Assembly: GCA_050943495.1 (NCBI GenBank)
Contig: JBMNPH010000002.1
Span: 124,001 to 188,000, forward strand
Source: Merdivicinus sp050943495
GTDB taxonomy: Bacteria > Bacillota > Clostridia > Oscillospirales > Ruminococcaceae
Direction of reading: 5' to 3'
DNA: 64,000 nucleotides
Of this stretch, positions 33,703 through 42,901 are shown piece by piece. Under the pieces are notes generated by a model. The model was not told the DNA's origin. It was given only the letters and a program-made list of their open reading frames with translations, and ran no database searches. Each line of letters opens with the position of its first letter. Positions within the stretch are counted from its first letter, which is position 1. Both the position numbers and the translations under genes were made by a program.

Positions 33703-34614
33703 TTACTTTTTCTCCATCAATTCAACCATAACGGCTTTCTGTGCGTGCAAGCGGTTCTCGGCTTCGTCAAATATTTCATTGGCGTGCTCTTCGAAAACCT
33801 TCGCCGTAATTTCTTCCTCGCGATGTGCCGGCAGACAGTGCTGCACCATTGCGCCGGGATTGGCTGCAGCCATTACACTGTCATTTACCTGGAATCCGGC
33901 AAATGCTTTCTGACGAACTGTTGCTTCCCCTTCTTGCCCCATAGAAGCCCATACGTCGGTACAAATGACATCCGCACCTGCTGCCATCTCCAGAATATTA
34001 TCCGAAATGGAAAAATTCTCTCCGTACGCTTTGGCGAAATCTAATACAAACGGATCCGGTTTATAGTCATTCGGACAGGCAATGGACACTTTCATTCCGA
34101 CTTTCAGACCGCCAACAATGTAGGAGTTTGCCATATTGTTTCCGTCTCCGATATAGCAGAGCTTCAATCCTTCCAAACTGCCCTTATGTTCCCGGATTGT
34201 CATAAGGTCTGCCAGAATCTGACAGGGGTGGCAGTAATCGGTGAGTCCGTTAATAATCGGAATAGATCCGTATTGGGCGAGATCCTCCACTTCTTTCTGA
34301 GCAAAGGTCCGGATCATAATGCCATCCAGATAACGGGACAAAACACGTGCGGTATCCTGAACCGGTTCTCCGCGTCCGATTTGCAGATCCCGGCTGCTGA
34401 GGAACAATGCCTGACCGCCGAGCTGATACATTCCTGTTTCAAAGGAAACACGGGTACGGGTGGAGGATTTCTGGAAAATCATTCCGAGTGTCTGACCAGC
34501 AAGACGATGGTGGGAAATGCCGTGTTTCTGCTCATATTTCAGTTGATCCGCCAGATTCAGGGTTGCCAAAATCTCTTCTTTTGACCAATCACTAAGTTTC
34601 AGTAAATGTTTCAT
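33703..34614 (-). CDS. argF: Ornithine carbamoyltransferase
   Basis: A 303-aa enzyme that joins carbamoyl phosphate to ornithine to give citrulline. Carbamoyl phosphate-binding SSTRTRVSFETG, the HPCQ motif (DYCHPCQILAD) and the ornithine-binding HCLPAHR are intact, and SMG in the VWASMGQE loop supports ornithine rather than aspartate as substrate. AGGAGGAG precedes the ATG. It is the last gene of the leftward arg cluster, 18 bases after argD. Confidence 0.97.
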   Translation of the reverse strand: MKHLLKLSDWSKEEILATLNLADQLKYEQKHGISHHRLAGQTLGMIFQKSSTRTRVSFETGMYQLGGQALFLSSRDLQIGRGEPVQDTARVLSRYLDGIMIRTFAQKEVEDLAQYGSIPIINGLTDYCHPCQILADLMTIREHKGSLEGLKLCYIGDGNNMANSYIVGGLKVGMKVSIACPNDYKPDPFVLDFAKAYGENFSISDNILEMAAGADVICTDVWASMGQEGEATVRQKAFAGFQVNDSVMAAANPGAMVQHCLPAHREEEITAKVFEEHANEIFDEAENRLHAQKAVMVELMEKK

Positions 34615-34632
34615 GGGGTTCTCCTCCTATCT

Positions 34633-35805
34633 TTACGCCAGCACATCCCAGAGAATTTGCAGGCCCTGCTTCATCTCTTCATCGGTAATCGTCAAAGGCG
34701 GCAGCAGCCGAACTTTATCTTTTGCAGTCAATACCAGCAGTCCTTTTTCCAGACAGCTTTTTGCAACCTCTGCAGCAGTTTTCTTTTTCAGCTGAATTCC
34801 GAGCATCATGCCTTTTCCGGTTACACCGGCAACATCCCCGCAGACAGAGAGGCATGCTTTCAATTTTTCACCCTTCGCCGCTACTTCCCGCAAAAATCTT
34901 TCATTACAGACGGTACGCAGTACAACATTCGCACCGGCACATGCAATCGGATTTCCTCCAAATGTGGATCCATGGCTGGAATATCCCATAACGCTTTTCA
35001 GACGTTCTTCCACCAACACAGCGCCGATCGGCAATCCGCCGCCCAACCCTTTTGCCAATGTGGTGATATCTGGATGAACGCCGTAATGCTCCGATGCCAG
35101 GAATTTTCCGGTTCTGCCGACACCGGTTTGCACTTCATCGGCAATGATCAGAATATCCCGTTCCCGGCAAAATGCAAATAAATCCCGGACAAATTTCTCA
35201 TCCAGCGGAATAACGCCGCCTTCTCCTTGGATAAACTCCAGCATGACTGCACAGACAGACGGATCTACTGCCTGCGAGACCGATTCCATAGAATTGGCTT
35301 CGGCGTACCGGAATCCCTCGGTAAACGGTCCAAAATACTGATGGAAAACATCCTGACCGGTTGCCGCAAGGGTAGTAACCGTTCTGCCGTGGAAAGAATT
35401 GACAAGTGTAACGATTTGGTTTCTTCCCTCTCCGTATTTATCAAAGCTGTATTTACGAGCAACTTTGATCGCACCTTCATTTGCCTCCGCACCCGAGTTT
35501 CCAAAAAATACAGCGCCATATCCGGTCTGTTCGCAGAGGGTTTTGGCGAGTTCATTATCGGGAATGGTGTAATAAAGGTTGGAAATATGTGCCAGCTTCG
35601 CTGCCTGTTCAGAGACGGCTTTTACCCACTCCGGATGGCAGAAACCAAGGGAATTAACTCCGATGCCAGAAGTGAAATCAATGTATTTTTTGCCGTTGAC
35701 ATCCTTGCATACAGCGCCTTTTCCGCTTTCAATACAGATATCAAAACGATTATAAGTATTCAGGATATTTTTTTTATCCTGCGCTTTAATTTTTTCGAAG
35801 TTCAT
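34633..35805 (-). CDS. argD: Acetylornithine aminotransferase
   Basis: A 390-aa pyridoxal-phosphate enzyme making N-acetylornithine from the semialdehyde. The fold-type I elements are clear: FFGNSGAEANEGAIKVARKY, IADEVQTGVGRTG, and the Lys in TLAKGLGGGLPIGAV that binds the cofactor. Length and order are normal. It lies between argB (12 bases upstream) and argF in the same direction. Confidence 0.96.
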   Translation of the reverse strand: MNFEKIKAQDKKNILNTYNRFDICIESGKGAVCKDVNGKKYIDFTSGIGVNSLGFCHPEWVKAVSEQAAKLAHISNLYYTIPDNELAKTLCEQTGYGAVFFGNSGAEANEGAIKVARKYSFDKYGEGRNQIVTLVNSFHGRTVTTLAATGQDVFHQYFGPFTEGFRYAEANSMESVSQAVDPSVCAVMLEFIQGEGGVIPLDEKFVRDLFAFCRERDILIIADEVQTGVGRTGKFLASEHYGVHPDITTLAKGLGGGLPIGAVLVEERLKSVMGYSSHGSTFGGNPIACAGANVVLRTVCNERFLREVAAKGEKLKACLSVCGDVAGVTGKGMMLGIQLKKKTAAEVAKSCLEKGLLVLTAKDKVRLLPPLTITDEEMKQGLQILWDVLA

Positions 35806-35817
35806 GATGCCGTCTCC

Positions 35818-36678
35818 TTATTTGAAGAGGGTGCCGACGCCCTCATTCGACAGAATTTCAATCAGGATCGAATGCTTGATCCGTCCATCAATAATGCAGG
35901 TTTTGGAAACGCCTCGGCGCACAGCTTCCACGCAGCATTCGATTTTCGGAATCATGCCGCCTGAAATAATCCCCTGCCGAACCAGATGAGGCACCTCACT
36001 GACCTGTACTTCAGGAATCAATGTTGATTCGTCATTCTTATCCCGCAGCAATCCACGGATATCGGTCATCAAAATAAGATTTTCAGCCTTTAATGCCGCC
36101 GCAATCTGCGCAGCCGCCGTATCCGCATTGATGTTATAGACCTGACCTTCCCGGTCGGTTGCAACGGTAGCAATAACCGGAATATAGCCCTTATCCAGAG
36201 CATCTGTTATCGGCTGGACATTGACGCCGGTAATTTCTCCTACAAACCCGAGGTCTTCTGCGGCATCCATCTTTTTGACCTGAATCATGCCACCATCTGA
36301 TCCGCACAATCCTACAGCCTGACCGCCATGCTGTTCCAACAGTGAAACGAGGGATTTATTGATTTTTCCGGCCAAAACCATCCGAACAATTTCCGCGGTA
36401 TCTGCGTCCGTATAACGGAGACCATTGACGAATTTGCTGGCAATGCCAACCCGCTTGAGCATCTCACTGATTTCAGGACCGCCTCCATGCACCAGAACTG
36501 TCTTGATGCCAACCAACGACAACAGCACGATATCACTCATGACAGCATTTTTCAGCTCTTCACTGGTCATCGCATTTCCACCGTATTTAATAACAACAAC
36601 CTTGTCGTGATATTTCCGGATATAAGGCAGCGCATCATTTAATACTTGCGCCTTGACAACATTGGAGATATTTTCCAT
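35818..36678 (-). CDS. argB: Acetylglutamate kinase
   Basis: A 286-aa amino-acid kinase phosphorylating N-acetylglutamate. KYGGNAM, LVHGGGPEISEML, and the C-terminal GMIPKIECCVEAVRRGV are family landmarks. The N-terminal helix (VVKAQVLNDALPYI) is of the longer type found in arginine-inhibited, hexameric forms, so feedback inhibition is plausible. It follows argJ by 15 bases. Confidence 0.96.
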   Translation of the reverse strand: MENISNVVKAQVLNDALPYIRKYHDKVVVIKYGGNAMTSEELKNAVMSDIVLLSLVGIKTVLVHGGGPEISEMLKRVGIASKFVNGLRYTDADTAEIVRMVLAGKINKSLVSLLEQHGGQAVGLCGSDGGMIQVKKMDAAEDLGFVGEITGVNVQPITDALDKGYIPVIATVATDREGQVYNINADTAAAQIAAALKAENLILMTDIRGLLRDKNDESTLIPEVQVSEVPHLVRQGIISGGMIPKIECCVEAVRRGVSKTCIIDGRIKHSILIEILSNEGVGTLFK

Positions 36679-36693
36679 GATAAATCCCCTTTC

Positions 36694-37932
36694 TCAAGAC
36701 CGGTAATCGCCGTTGATGCGGACATAATCATAGGTCAAATCGCATCCCCATGCTGTTGCTGTCTGTTCACCATCGTTCAGATTTACCAGAATTTTAACTT
36801 CCTTGGAAGTCAGAACTTTCTTCGCAATTTCTTCCGAAAAATCAATGCCGGAACCCTTTTTGCAAACGTCAATCACTCCGTTTTCCGAAGCAAAGGTGAC
36901 ATCCACCAGATTGACGTCCACGTCGGTATCTGCATATCCAATCGCACACAAGACGCGTCCCCAGTTCGCATCTGCGCCAAACATCGCAGCTTTCAGCAGA
37001 GAAGAATTGATGACGGATTTCGCCACAATTTTTGCCTGCTCTTTGGAGTAGGCGCCTGTGACAGTACATTCCAGCAATTTCGTAGCACCTTCCCCATCCC
37101 CTGCGATCATCCGGGAAAGGTTCATTAATACCACGTAAAGAGCATCTGCAAAGGTGCGGAAATCATCCTCCTGCAGCTTAATTTCCGGATTGCCGGCTTC
37201 GCCTGAGGCGAGCAGCAAAACGGTGTCATTGGTAGAAGTATCGCCGTCCACGCTTACCATATTAAAGGTTTCATCCACGACCTGCTTGAGCACCAGCGGA
37301 AGAATGTCCGGCGAAATTGCGGCATCTGTCGTTAAGAAGCAGAGCATGGTTGCCATATTGGGCATAATCATGCCGGAACCTTTGGCACAGCCTCCGATAT
37401 GGCAGGTCTTTCCGCCAAGAGAAAATTCAACGGCGACTTCTTTCATAACGGTATCCGTCGTCATAATAGCAGATGCGAAATCCGCATGATTTTCCGGAGA
37501 AAGACCTTTCACCAAAGCTGCAATATTTGCTTGAATTGGTTCGAGCGGCAAAGGCTGCCCAATAACACCTGTCGATGCAACTGCAAAATCTGTTTCCGAC
37601 AGACCAGTTGCCTGTGCCGCAATCTTGCACATTGCTTCTGCTTTCTCAATTCCATCAGCATTGCAGGTATTAGCAATGCCCGAATTTACGATAATACCGC
37701 GGCAATAGCCATCTGCAATATGTGCTTTTGTTACAGCAATCGGTGCACCTTTTACCTTGTTTAGTGTATAAACACCTGCAGCCGTGCAGGGATGATCGGC
37801 CAATACCATGCCTAAATCTTTTTTGGATTTGTTCGCCCGGATTCCGCAGTGCAGTCCGGATGCAGAGAATCCTTTTGCAGCCGTAACGCCGCCTTCCACA
37901 AAGGAAAATCCTTCAAATTGTACCAGTTTCAT
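36694..37932 (-). CDS. argJ: Bifunctional ornithine acetyltransferase/N-acetylglutamate synthase
   Basis: A 412-aa self-cleaving enzyme that moves the acetyl group from acetylornithine to glutamate, so the pathway is cyclic. The cleavage site Ala194-Thr195 (MPNMATMLCF) follows the KGSGMI motif, and MTTDTVMKE is present. Because no argA or argE is seen, ArgJ would supply N-acetylglutamate. The start ATG at 37932 is chosen from GAGGGAAAA upstream; the longer frame overlaps argC. It sits between argC and argB. Confidence 0.95.
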   Translation of the reverse strand: MKLVQFEGFSFVEGGVTAAKGFSASGLHCGIRANKSKKDLGMVLADHPCTAAGVYTLNKVKGAPIAVTKAHIADGYCRGIIVNSGIANTCNADGIEKAEAMCKIAAQATGLSETDFAVASTGVIGQPLPLEPIQANIAALVKGLSPENHADFASAIMTTDTVMKEVAVEFSLGGKTCHIGGCAKGSGMIMPNMATMLCFLTTDAAISPDILPLVLKQVVDETFNMVSVDGDTSTNDTVLLLASGEAGNPEIKLQEDDFRTFADALYVVLMNLSRMIAGDGEGATKLLECTVTGAYSKEQAKIVAKSVINSSLLKAAMFGADANWGRVLCAIGYADTDVDVNLVDVTFASENGVIDVCKKGSGIDFSEEIAKKVLTSKEVKILVNLNDGEQTATAWGCDLTYDYVRINGDYRS

Positions 37933-37943
37933 TCTATTTTCCC

Positions 37944-38897
37944 TCATCTTTCCAGCTGCAGACCGGTTTCTTCCGGACAGCCGAGCATAATATTCATACA
38001 TTGTACAGCGGCGCCCGATGCGCCTTTCCCCAAATTATCAAACCGTGCATTGAGCTGAATCCGCTCATCATTGCCGGTAATGTAGATTTCCAAACCATCC
38101 CATCCGGATGCAGCGTTTCCGCTTAAAAATCCACGTGTCTCCGCTTCTTTTCCAAGCGGGGCAACGGTAACAAATTGACTGCCTGCATAATGTTCAGTAA
38201 AAAACTGATGCAGAAATTCGATGCTGCATCCTGTCCGAAGCATGCTGCCGTAAAGAGGAACCGTCACAATCATACCGCTGTAATAATCTGCGACAATCGG
38301 AGTGAAAAGGGGTTCCTTTGCAAGGCCGGTAATTGCCGTCATTTCTTTGAGATGTTTATGCTGCTGATTCAGACCATATTCACGCGGGGCATTCAGTTCC
38401 GGATCTCGACCTTCTCCCTCATATTCCGCAATCATCTTTTTTCCACCGCCGCTGTATCCGGTCAGAGAAAAGGCACAGACCGGATAATATGCGGGCAAAA
38501 TCCCCTTCTGTACCAGCGGATATACCAACGAGATGAATCCAGTTGCATGACAGCCGGGATTCGCAATTCGCTTTCCTGTCTGGATGGCTTTGCGAAATTC
38601 CGGTGAAAGTTCCGGAAATCCATATGCCCATCCCGTTGCGGTACGATGCGCGGTAGACGCATCAATTACCCGAGTATTGGGATTTTCAATCATAGAAACT
38701 GCTTCTTTTGCTGCTGCATCGGGCAGGCAGAGGAATACCAGATCGGCAGCATTCAGGAATTTTTTTCGTTCCGCAGGATCTTTTCGCTTCTCCTCGTCAA
38801 TTTGCAGCAATTCGATATCATTTCTCCCGTCTAAACGTTCTTGGATGCGAAGTCCCGTTGTTCCCTCTCTGCCGTCAATAAACACCTTTGTTTTCAA
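37944..38897 (-). CDS. argC: N-acetyl-gamma-glutamyl-phosphate reductase (type 2, short form)
   Basis: A 317-aa NADPH-dependent reductase. GREGTTGLRI at the N-terminus is the nucleotide-binding start of the short ArgC type, and Cys116 in NPGCHATGF is the catalytic residue. The start is TTG at 38897, 7 bases after GGAGGG; the longer reading would put that site inside the gene. It lies 11 bases before argJ and 24 bases after the methyltransferase gene. Confidence 0.94.
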   Translation of the reverse strand: MKTKVFIDGREGTTGLRIQERLDGRNDIELLQIDEEKRKDPAERKKFLNAADLVFLCLPDAAAKEAVSMIENPNTRVIDASTAHRTATGWAYGFPELSPEFRKAIQTGKRIANPGCHATGFISLVYPLVQKGILPAYYPVCAFSLTGYSGGGKKMIAEYEGEGRDPELNAPREYGLNQQHKHLKEMTAITGLAKEPLFTPIVADYYSGMIVTVPLYGSMLRTGCSIEFLHQFFTEHYAGSQFVTVAPLGKEAETRGFLSGNAASGWDGLEIYITGNDERIQLNARFDNLGKGASGAAVQCMNIMLGCPEETGLQLER

Positions 38898-38921
38898 TGG
38901 AATCCCTCCTACATACAACGG

Positions 38922-39707
38922 TTATTTCTTTCGAAGTACCAACATAGTCGCCTGGTGAAGAATATGAAACCTTTCTGGCACGGTCCTTTTCAACAAATCT
39001 AAATGTTCCTTTTCAAAGTTTGCCACCTGTTCCAGCGACAGCGATGCTTCGACCCCACGACAAGCCCGCATCCGTCCGTTCCAACTTTCTCTTGTGAAAG
39101 GGACTTGTAGGTCGAAAGTTTCAGCTCGTTCAGTCTCAAACCATTCTCTCCCCCATGGCGGAGGAGAAAGGAGTTGCCGTTTCATTCGTCCTCCTGTCCA
39201 ATCAGGATTATAATGAAGGACCAGTTCCTCGCTAGCCTTTGCGATAGGATCTTCCTCTGGTAACCAAGCCATGGCAAGAATACAGAACCTTCCCCCAGGC
39301 TTCAAAACACGGGAAATCACCGGAAGAAGAATCGCTTTATCAAAGTACCAAAAACACTGACAGGCCGTTACAGCATCAAAACTACTGTCTGCAAAATCCA
39401 TCTTTTCTGCTGGACAAGTTAAATAATCAATTTGAAGCCCAGCTTCCTCGGTCAAACGCCGTGCCTGAGCAATCTGATTTTCCGAAAGGTCGATACCTGT
39501 AAAACTAGCACCGTATTGAGCCATATGGCGGGGTAATACTCCGGTACCAGTTCCAATGTCCAAGATTTTCTGTCCTGGTAAACCGATTCCTGCGGAAAGT
39601 ATCCGTTTATAAAATTCCTCCGGGTAAATATCTCGATATTTTGCGTAGCTTTGGGAGGTTTTGCCCCAATCAAAAGTCCTCCCATGATCAATGGAATTGT
39701 TTTGCAT
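38922..39707 (-). CDS. Class I SAM-dependent methyltransferase
   Basis: A 261-aa methyltransferase with motif I ILDIGTGTGVLPRH, motif II GIDLSENQI, and the SSFDAVTACQCFWYFD and VLKPGGRFCIL region of the UbiE/YcgJ type. Substrate unknown. It is inserted between argH and argC on the same strand, 31 bases from argH and 24 from argC, so it is probably carried on the arg transcript although no arginine-linked role is known. AAGGAGAAG precedes the ATG. Confidence 0.88.
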   Translation of the reverse strand: MQNNSIDHGRTFDWGKTSQSYAKYRDIYPEEFYKRILSAGIGLPGQKILDIGTGTGVLPRHMAQYGASFTGIDLSENQIAQARRLTEEAGLQIDYLTCPAEKMDFADSSFDAVTACQCFWYFDKAILLPVISRVLKPGGRFCILAMAWLPEEDPIAKASEELVLHYNPDWTGGRMKRQLLSPPPWGREWFETERAETFDLQVPFTRESWNGRMRACRGVEASLSLEQVANFEKEHLDLLKRTVPERFHILHQATMLVLRKK

Positions 39708-39738
39708 GGTATCTTCTCCTTACAATTTTCACGCAAAA

Positions 39739-41118
39739 TTAAGCTATTTCCAATGCCGCTTTCATTTGCTGAATCTGACGTTCTACACTTTCTTTTGCCG
39801 GACCGCCCAGTACATTTCGTGTCATCGCACATTGTTCCAGCGAAATTGCCTCGTAAACATCCTCTGCAAACAGTTCGCTCAATTCCTGATAGGTGGAGAG
39901 CGGCAGAGTTTCTAAAGTTTTTCCGGTATCTACGCAGATTCCAACCAATGTCCCGGTAATTTTATAGGCATCCCGGAACGGCATTCCCTTTTTTACCAAA
40001 TAATCGGCACAGTCTGTCGCATTGATAAAGCCTTTTGCCGCTGCTGCCCGCATATTTTCCTTTAGAACACGAGCTGTCTTGAGCATCGGAAGGAAGGTCG
40101 TCAGGCACAGTTTTACTGTATCCACTGCATCAAAGATTGCCTCTTTGTCTTCCTGCATGTCTTTGTTATAGGCAAGCGGAAGCGATTTCATCATGGAAAG
40201 AAGGGTAACTAAATCGCCATATACCCGGCCGGTTTTTCCGCGGACAAGTTCTGCTACATCCGGGTTCTTTTTCTGCGGCATAATGCTCGAACCAGTCGCA
40301 TATGCATCGTCCAATTCGATAAACTTAAACTCCCAAGAACTCCAGAGAATAATTTCCTCGGAAAAACGGGAAAGATGCATCATAATCGTGGAAATTGCCG
40401 CCGCCAATTCAATACAGAAATCCCGATCGGATACTCCATCCAGACTGTTTCCCATCGGCGCGTCGAATCCAAGAAGAGTACTGGTCATTTCCCGGTCAAT
40501 CGGGTAGGTTGTTGTCGCAAGAGCACCGCTTCCCAATGGATTTACATTCATCCGCTTAGCAGTATCCGCAAGTCTGCCCAAATCGCGAATCAACATATTG
40601 GCGTATGCCATTAAATGATGTCCAAAGGTAATGGGCTGAGCACGCTGCAGATGCGTGTATCCCGGCATAATGGTTTCCGTATGAGCAGATGCCATTTCGC
40701 ACAGCGCTTCCACTAATGCCTTTACTTCAGAAGAAATCTCCGCGATTTCATCCCGGAGATACAAGCGGATGTCGACCGCTACCTGATCATTCCGGCTGCG
40801 GGCAGTATGCAAACGCTTACCGGTATCTCCCAGTCGCTTTGTCAATTCCGCCTCAATGAACATATGGATGTCCTCTGCTTCCATGTCGAGAGAAAGATCG
40901 CCGCTGTCCAAATCTGCGAGAATTCCTTCCAGTCCTGCAATAATTTTTTCCGCCTCTGTCGGATCGATGATACCGGTTTTCCCCAGCATCGTCGCATGCG
41001 CAATGCTGCCCATGATATCGTGACGGTACATTCTTCCGTCAAAAGAAATGGAAGAATTAAAGTCGTTGACTTTACTGTCCACTTCCTTTTTGAAACGCCC
41101 TGCCCACATCTTTGCCAT
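39739..41118 (-). CDS. argH: Argininosuccinate lyase
   Basis: A 459-aa enzyme splitting argininosuccinate to arginine and fumarate. WAGRFKKEVD at the start, TARSRNDQVAVDIRLYLRDE, and the signature GSSIMPQKKNPDVAEL are intact. It follows argG with 75 bases that hold a good terminator (41139-41170), so expression may depend on read-through or its own start. Confidence 0.97.
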   Translation of the reverse strand: MAKMWAGRFKKEVDSKVNDFNSSISFDGRMYRHDIMGSIAHATMLGKTGIIDPTEAEKIIAGLEGILADLDSGDLSLDMEAEDIHMFIEAELTKRLGDTGKRLHTARSRNDQVAVDIRLYLRDEIAEISSEVKALVEALCEMASAHTETIMPGYTHLQRAQPITFGHHLMAYANMLIRDLGRLADTAKRMNVNPLGSGALATTTYPIDREMTSTLLGFDAPMGNSLDGVSDRDFCIELAAAISTIMMHLSRFSEEIILWSSWEFKFIELDDAYATGSSIMPQKKNPDVAELVRGKTGRVYGDLVTLLSMMKSLPLAYNKDMQEDKEAIFDAVDTVKLCLTTFLPMLKTARVLKENMRAAAAKGFINATDCADYLVKKGMPFRDAYKITGTLVGICVDTGKTLETLPLSTYQELSELFAEDVYEAISLEQCAMTRNVLGGPAKESVERQIQQMKAALEIA

Positions 41119-41138
41119 ATGTTCCGAACCCTTTCTTC

Positions 41139-41170
41139 AAAAAAACGGGAACGGCAGCCTTGCCGCTCCC
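41139..41170 (-). terminator. Intrinsic terminator between argG and argH
   Basis: On the minus strand GGGAGCGGCA pairs with TGCCGTTCCC (41147-41170) followed by TTTTTTT. It stands between two genes of one pathway, so it may split argG from the rest or act as an internal polarity point. Confidence 0.8.
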
Positions 41171-41193
41171 GCCGTTATTTTTGGTGTGTTCGC

Positions 41194-42420
41194 TTACTTA
41201 TTTTCGCCGCGCTTTTCATCCAGCATCGCTTTTACTTGGATCGGCAATCCGAACAGATTGATAAATCCAGCAGCATCCGCCTGATTATAAACATGGTCCT
41301 CGCTGAAGGTCGCAATTTCTTCATCATACAGAGTATAAGGAGAAGTGACACCTGCATTGATAATGTTACCTTTGTAAAGTTTCAGTTTTACTTCGCCGGT
41401 CACGGTTTCCTGCGTTTTGTCAACAAAAGCGGAAAGTGCTTCCCGAAGAGGTGTGTACCACTGACCATTGTAGACCAGATCCGCAAATTTCAGAGCAATC
41501 TGCTGTTTGTAATGCTGGGTTTCTTTATCAAGGCAAATGGTTTCCAGTACATCATGTGCATGGTACAGAATGGTACCGCCGGGAGTTTCATAGACACCTC
41601 TGGATTTCATACCAACCAGACGGTTTTCTACCAAATCGGTCAAACCAACGCCATTTGCACCGCCGATTTTATTCAAGGTTTTGATGAGGGTAACACCATC
41701 CATTTTTTCGCCATTCAGCGCAACCGGAATTCCTTTTTCGAAAGAAAGAGTAATATAAGTAGGTTTATCCGGTGCCATTTCCGGAGAAACGCCCAATTCC
41801 AAAAATCCGGGTTTATTGTACTGCGGTTCATTTGCCGGATCCTCCAGATCCAGACCTTCATGGGAGAGATGCCACAGATTCATATCCTTTGAGTAGTTCG
41901 TTTCCCGGTTAATTTTAATCGGTACATTGTGCGCTTCTGCGTAGTCAATCTCTTCTTCTCTGGATTTGATGTCCCAAATACGCCAAGGTGCAATGATCGG
42001 CATATGCGGTGCAAAATGCTTGATTGCAAGTTCAAACCGAACCTGATCGTTGCCCTTTCCGGTACAGCCATGACAAATTGCATCCGCACCTTCTGCCTTG
42101 GCAATTTCTACAATTCTTTTCGCGATGGGAGGACGTGCAAAAGAAGTACCAAGCAGATATTTATTTTCGTAAACTGCGCCGGCTTTGATTGTCGGGAAAA
42201 CGTAATCATTAACAAATTCTTCCTGAATATCCGCAATATAGAGTTTGGAAGCACCAGTTTTTTTCGCACGTTCTTCCAATCCTTCCAATTCTGCATCCTG
42301 TCCAACATTGCCTGCTACACAGATAACTTCACAGCCATAATTTTCTTTCAGCCACGGAATAATAATAGAAGTATCCAAACCGCCTGAATATGCTAACACA
42401 ACTTTTTTGTATTTTGCCAT
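41194..42420 (-). CDS. argG: Argininosuccinate synthase
   Basis: A 408-aa ATP-dependent ligase joining citrulline and aspartate. The N-terminal ATP loop AYSGGLDTSIIIPWL, CHGCTGKGNDQVRFE, and REEEIDYAEAHNVPI are diagnostic. The ATG at 42420 has AAAGGA 8 bases upstream; the longer upstream frame is not coding. It is the first gene of the leftward arginine cluster and has a promoter at 42484-42511. Confidence 0.97.
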   Translation of the reverse strand: MAKYKKVVLAYSGGLDTSIIIPWLKENYGCEVICVAGNVGQDAELEGLEERAKKTGASKLYIADIQEEFVNDYVFPTIKAGAVYENKYLLGTSFARPPIAKRIVEIAKAEGADAICHGCTGKGNDQVRFELAIKHFAPHMPIIAPWRIWDIKSREEEIDYAEAHNVPIKINRETNYSKDMNLWHLSHEGLDLEDPANEPQYNKPGFLELGVSPEMAPDKPTYITLSFEKGIPVALNGEKMDGVTLIKTLNKIGGANGVGLTDLVENRLVGMKSRGVYETPGGTILYHAHDVLETICLDKETQHYKQQIALKFADLVYNGQWYTPLREALSAFVDKTQETVTGEVKLKLYKGNIINAGVTSPYTLYDEEIATFSEDHVYNQADAAGFINLFGLPIQVKAMLDEKRGENK

Positions 42421-42483
42421 GAATAACATCCTTTCTGTCATCGGAATTCGTATTCCTGTATAAATATTTTGTTTATGCTTCAT

Positions 42484-42511
42484 ATTATACACCAATATTC
42501 AAAAAAATCAA
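42484..42511 (-). promoter_or_regulatory. Promoter of argG
   Basis: TTGATT (42506-42511) and TATAAT (42484-42489) on the minus strand are 16 bases apart, about 64 bases before the start codon. Confidence 0.6.
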
Positions 42512-42716
42512 GTCCTTTTTGCAAAAAACATTATTTTTGGCAGATTTCCTATAAATATTCATGAATGATATTCTGTTCTGGGTAGAATATTTGGTTTTGA
42601 ATCATTTTTCTTGCAAATTACTCATCTTATTGAGATGATTTCTAAGAATCGATCCTGTAGTTTCAATGGTTTTATATTCATGGGAATTGTATATTATTGC
42701 ATGCAGTTTGTTTCTC

Positions 42717-42746
42717 TTGACTAACTCCAGTTTGGTTGTTTATAAT
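42717..42746 (+). promoter_or_regulatory. Promoter of the mntP riboswitch transcript
   Basis: TTGACT (42717-42722) and TATAAT (42741-42746) are 18 bases apart, just upstream of the aptamer. Confidence 0.75.
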
Positions 42747-42756
42747 AGAAAATACA

Positions 42757-42842
42757 AATAAGGGAGTAGCTGGCATCTTGTGATGCAGTAAGGTCAACAT
42801 ACTGATTTATTTCTGGCTTTACTTGAAATAGCGAGACTTATC
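42757..42842 (+). ncRNA. yybP-ykoY manganese riboswitch (aptamer)
   Basis: The stretch has the conserved blocks of this class in order: AGGGAGTAGC (42761-42770), AGGTCAAC (42791-42798), TGGCTTTACTTG (42814-42825) and GCGAGACTTATC (42831-42842). P1 pairs ATAAG (42758-42762) with CTTAT (42837-42841). The same CTTATC is needed by the terminator hairpin that follows, so manganese binding should free the transcript (gene on), fitting the manganese exporter downstream. Confidence 0.88.
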
Positions 42843-42873
42843 TGCGGTGTTTGCTGCGGATAAGTCTTTTTTT
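42835..42873 (+). terminator. Riboswitch-controlled terminator
   Basis: GACTTATCTGC (42835-42845) pairs with GCGGATAAGTC (42856-42866), followed by seven T. It competes with the P1 stem of the aptamer. Confidence 0.85.
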
Positions 42874-42901
42874 GTCCCGAAATGTAAAGGAGTTTCGCAA
42901 C

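Larger units (their letters stand above)
42421..42756. other. Intergenic region between argG and the mntP riboswitch
   Basis: About 336 bases with no credible gene. They hold the argG promoter (42484-42511, minus strand), an ATTCATGAAT palindrome (42557-42566), and the promoter of the mntP riboswitch (42717-42746, plus strand). I tried to find an ArgR/AhrC box with the TGAAT-N4-ATTCA spacing and found only imperfect matches. Confidence 0.6.

Noticed and set aside
40807..41892. A 361-codon open frame on the plus strand
   Set aside because: It spans the antisense strand of argH and argG and has no ribosome binding site or domain.
42557..42566. ATTCATGAAT palindrome as an ArgR box for argG
   Set aside because: The ArgR pattern needs TGAAT-N4-ATTCA; this is a different spacing and about 137 bases upstream. 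No second half-site is found.
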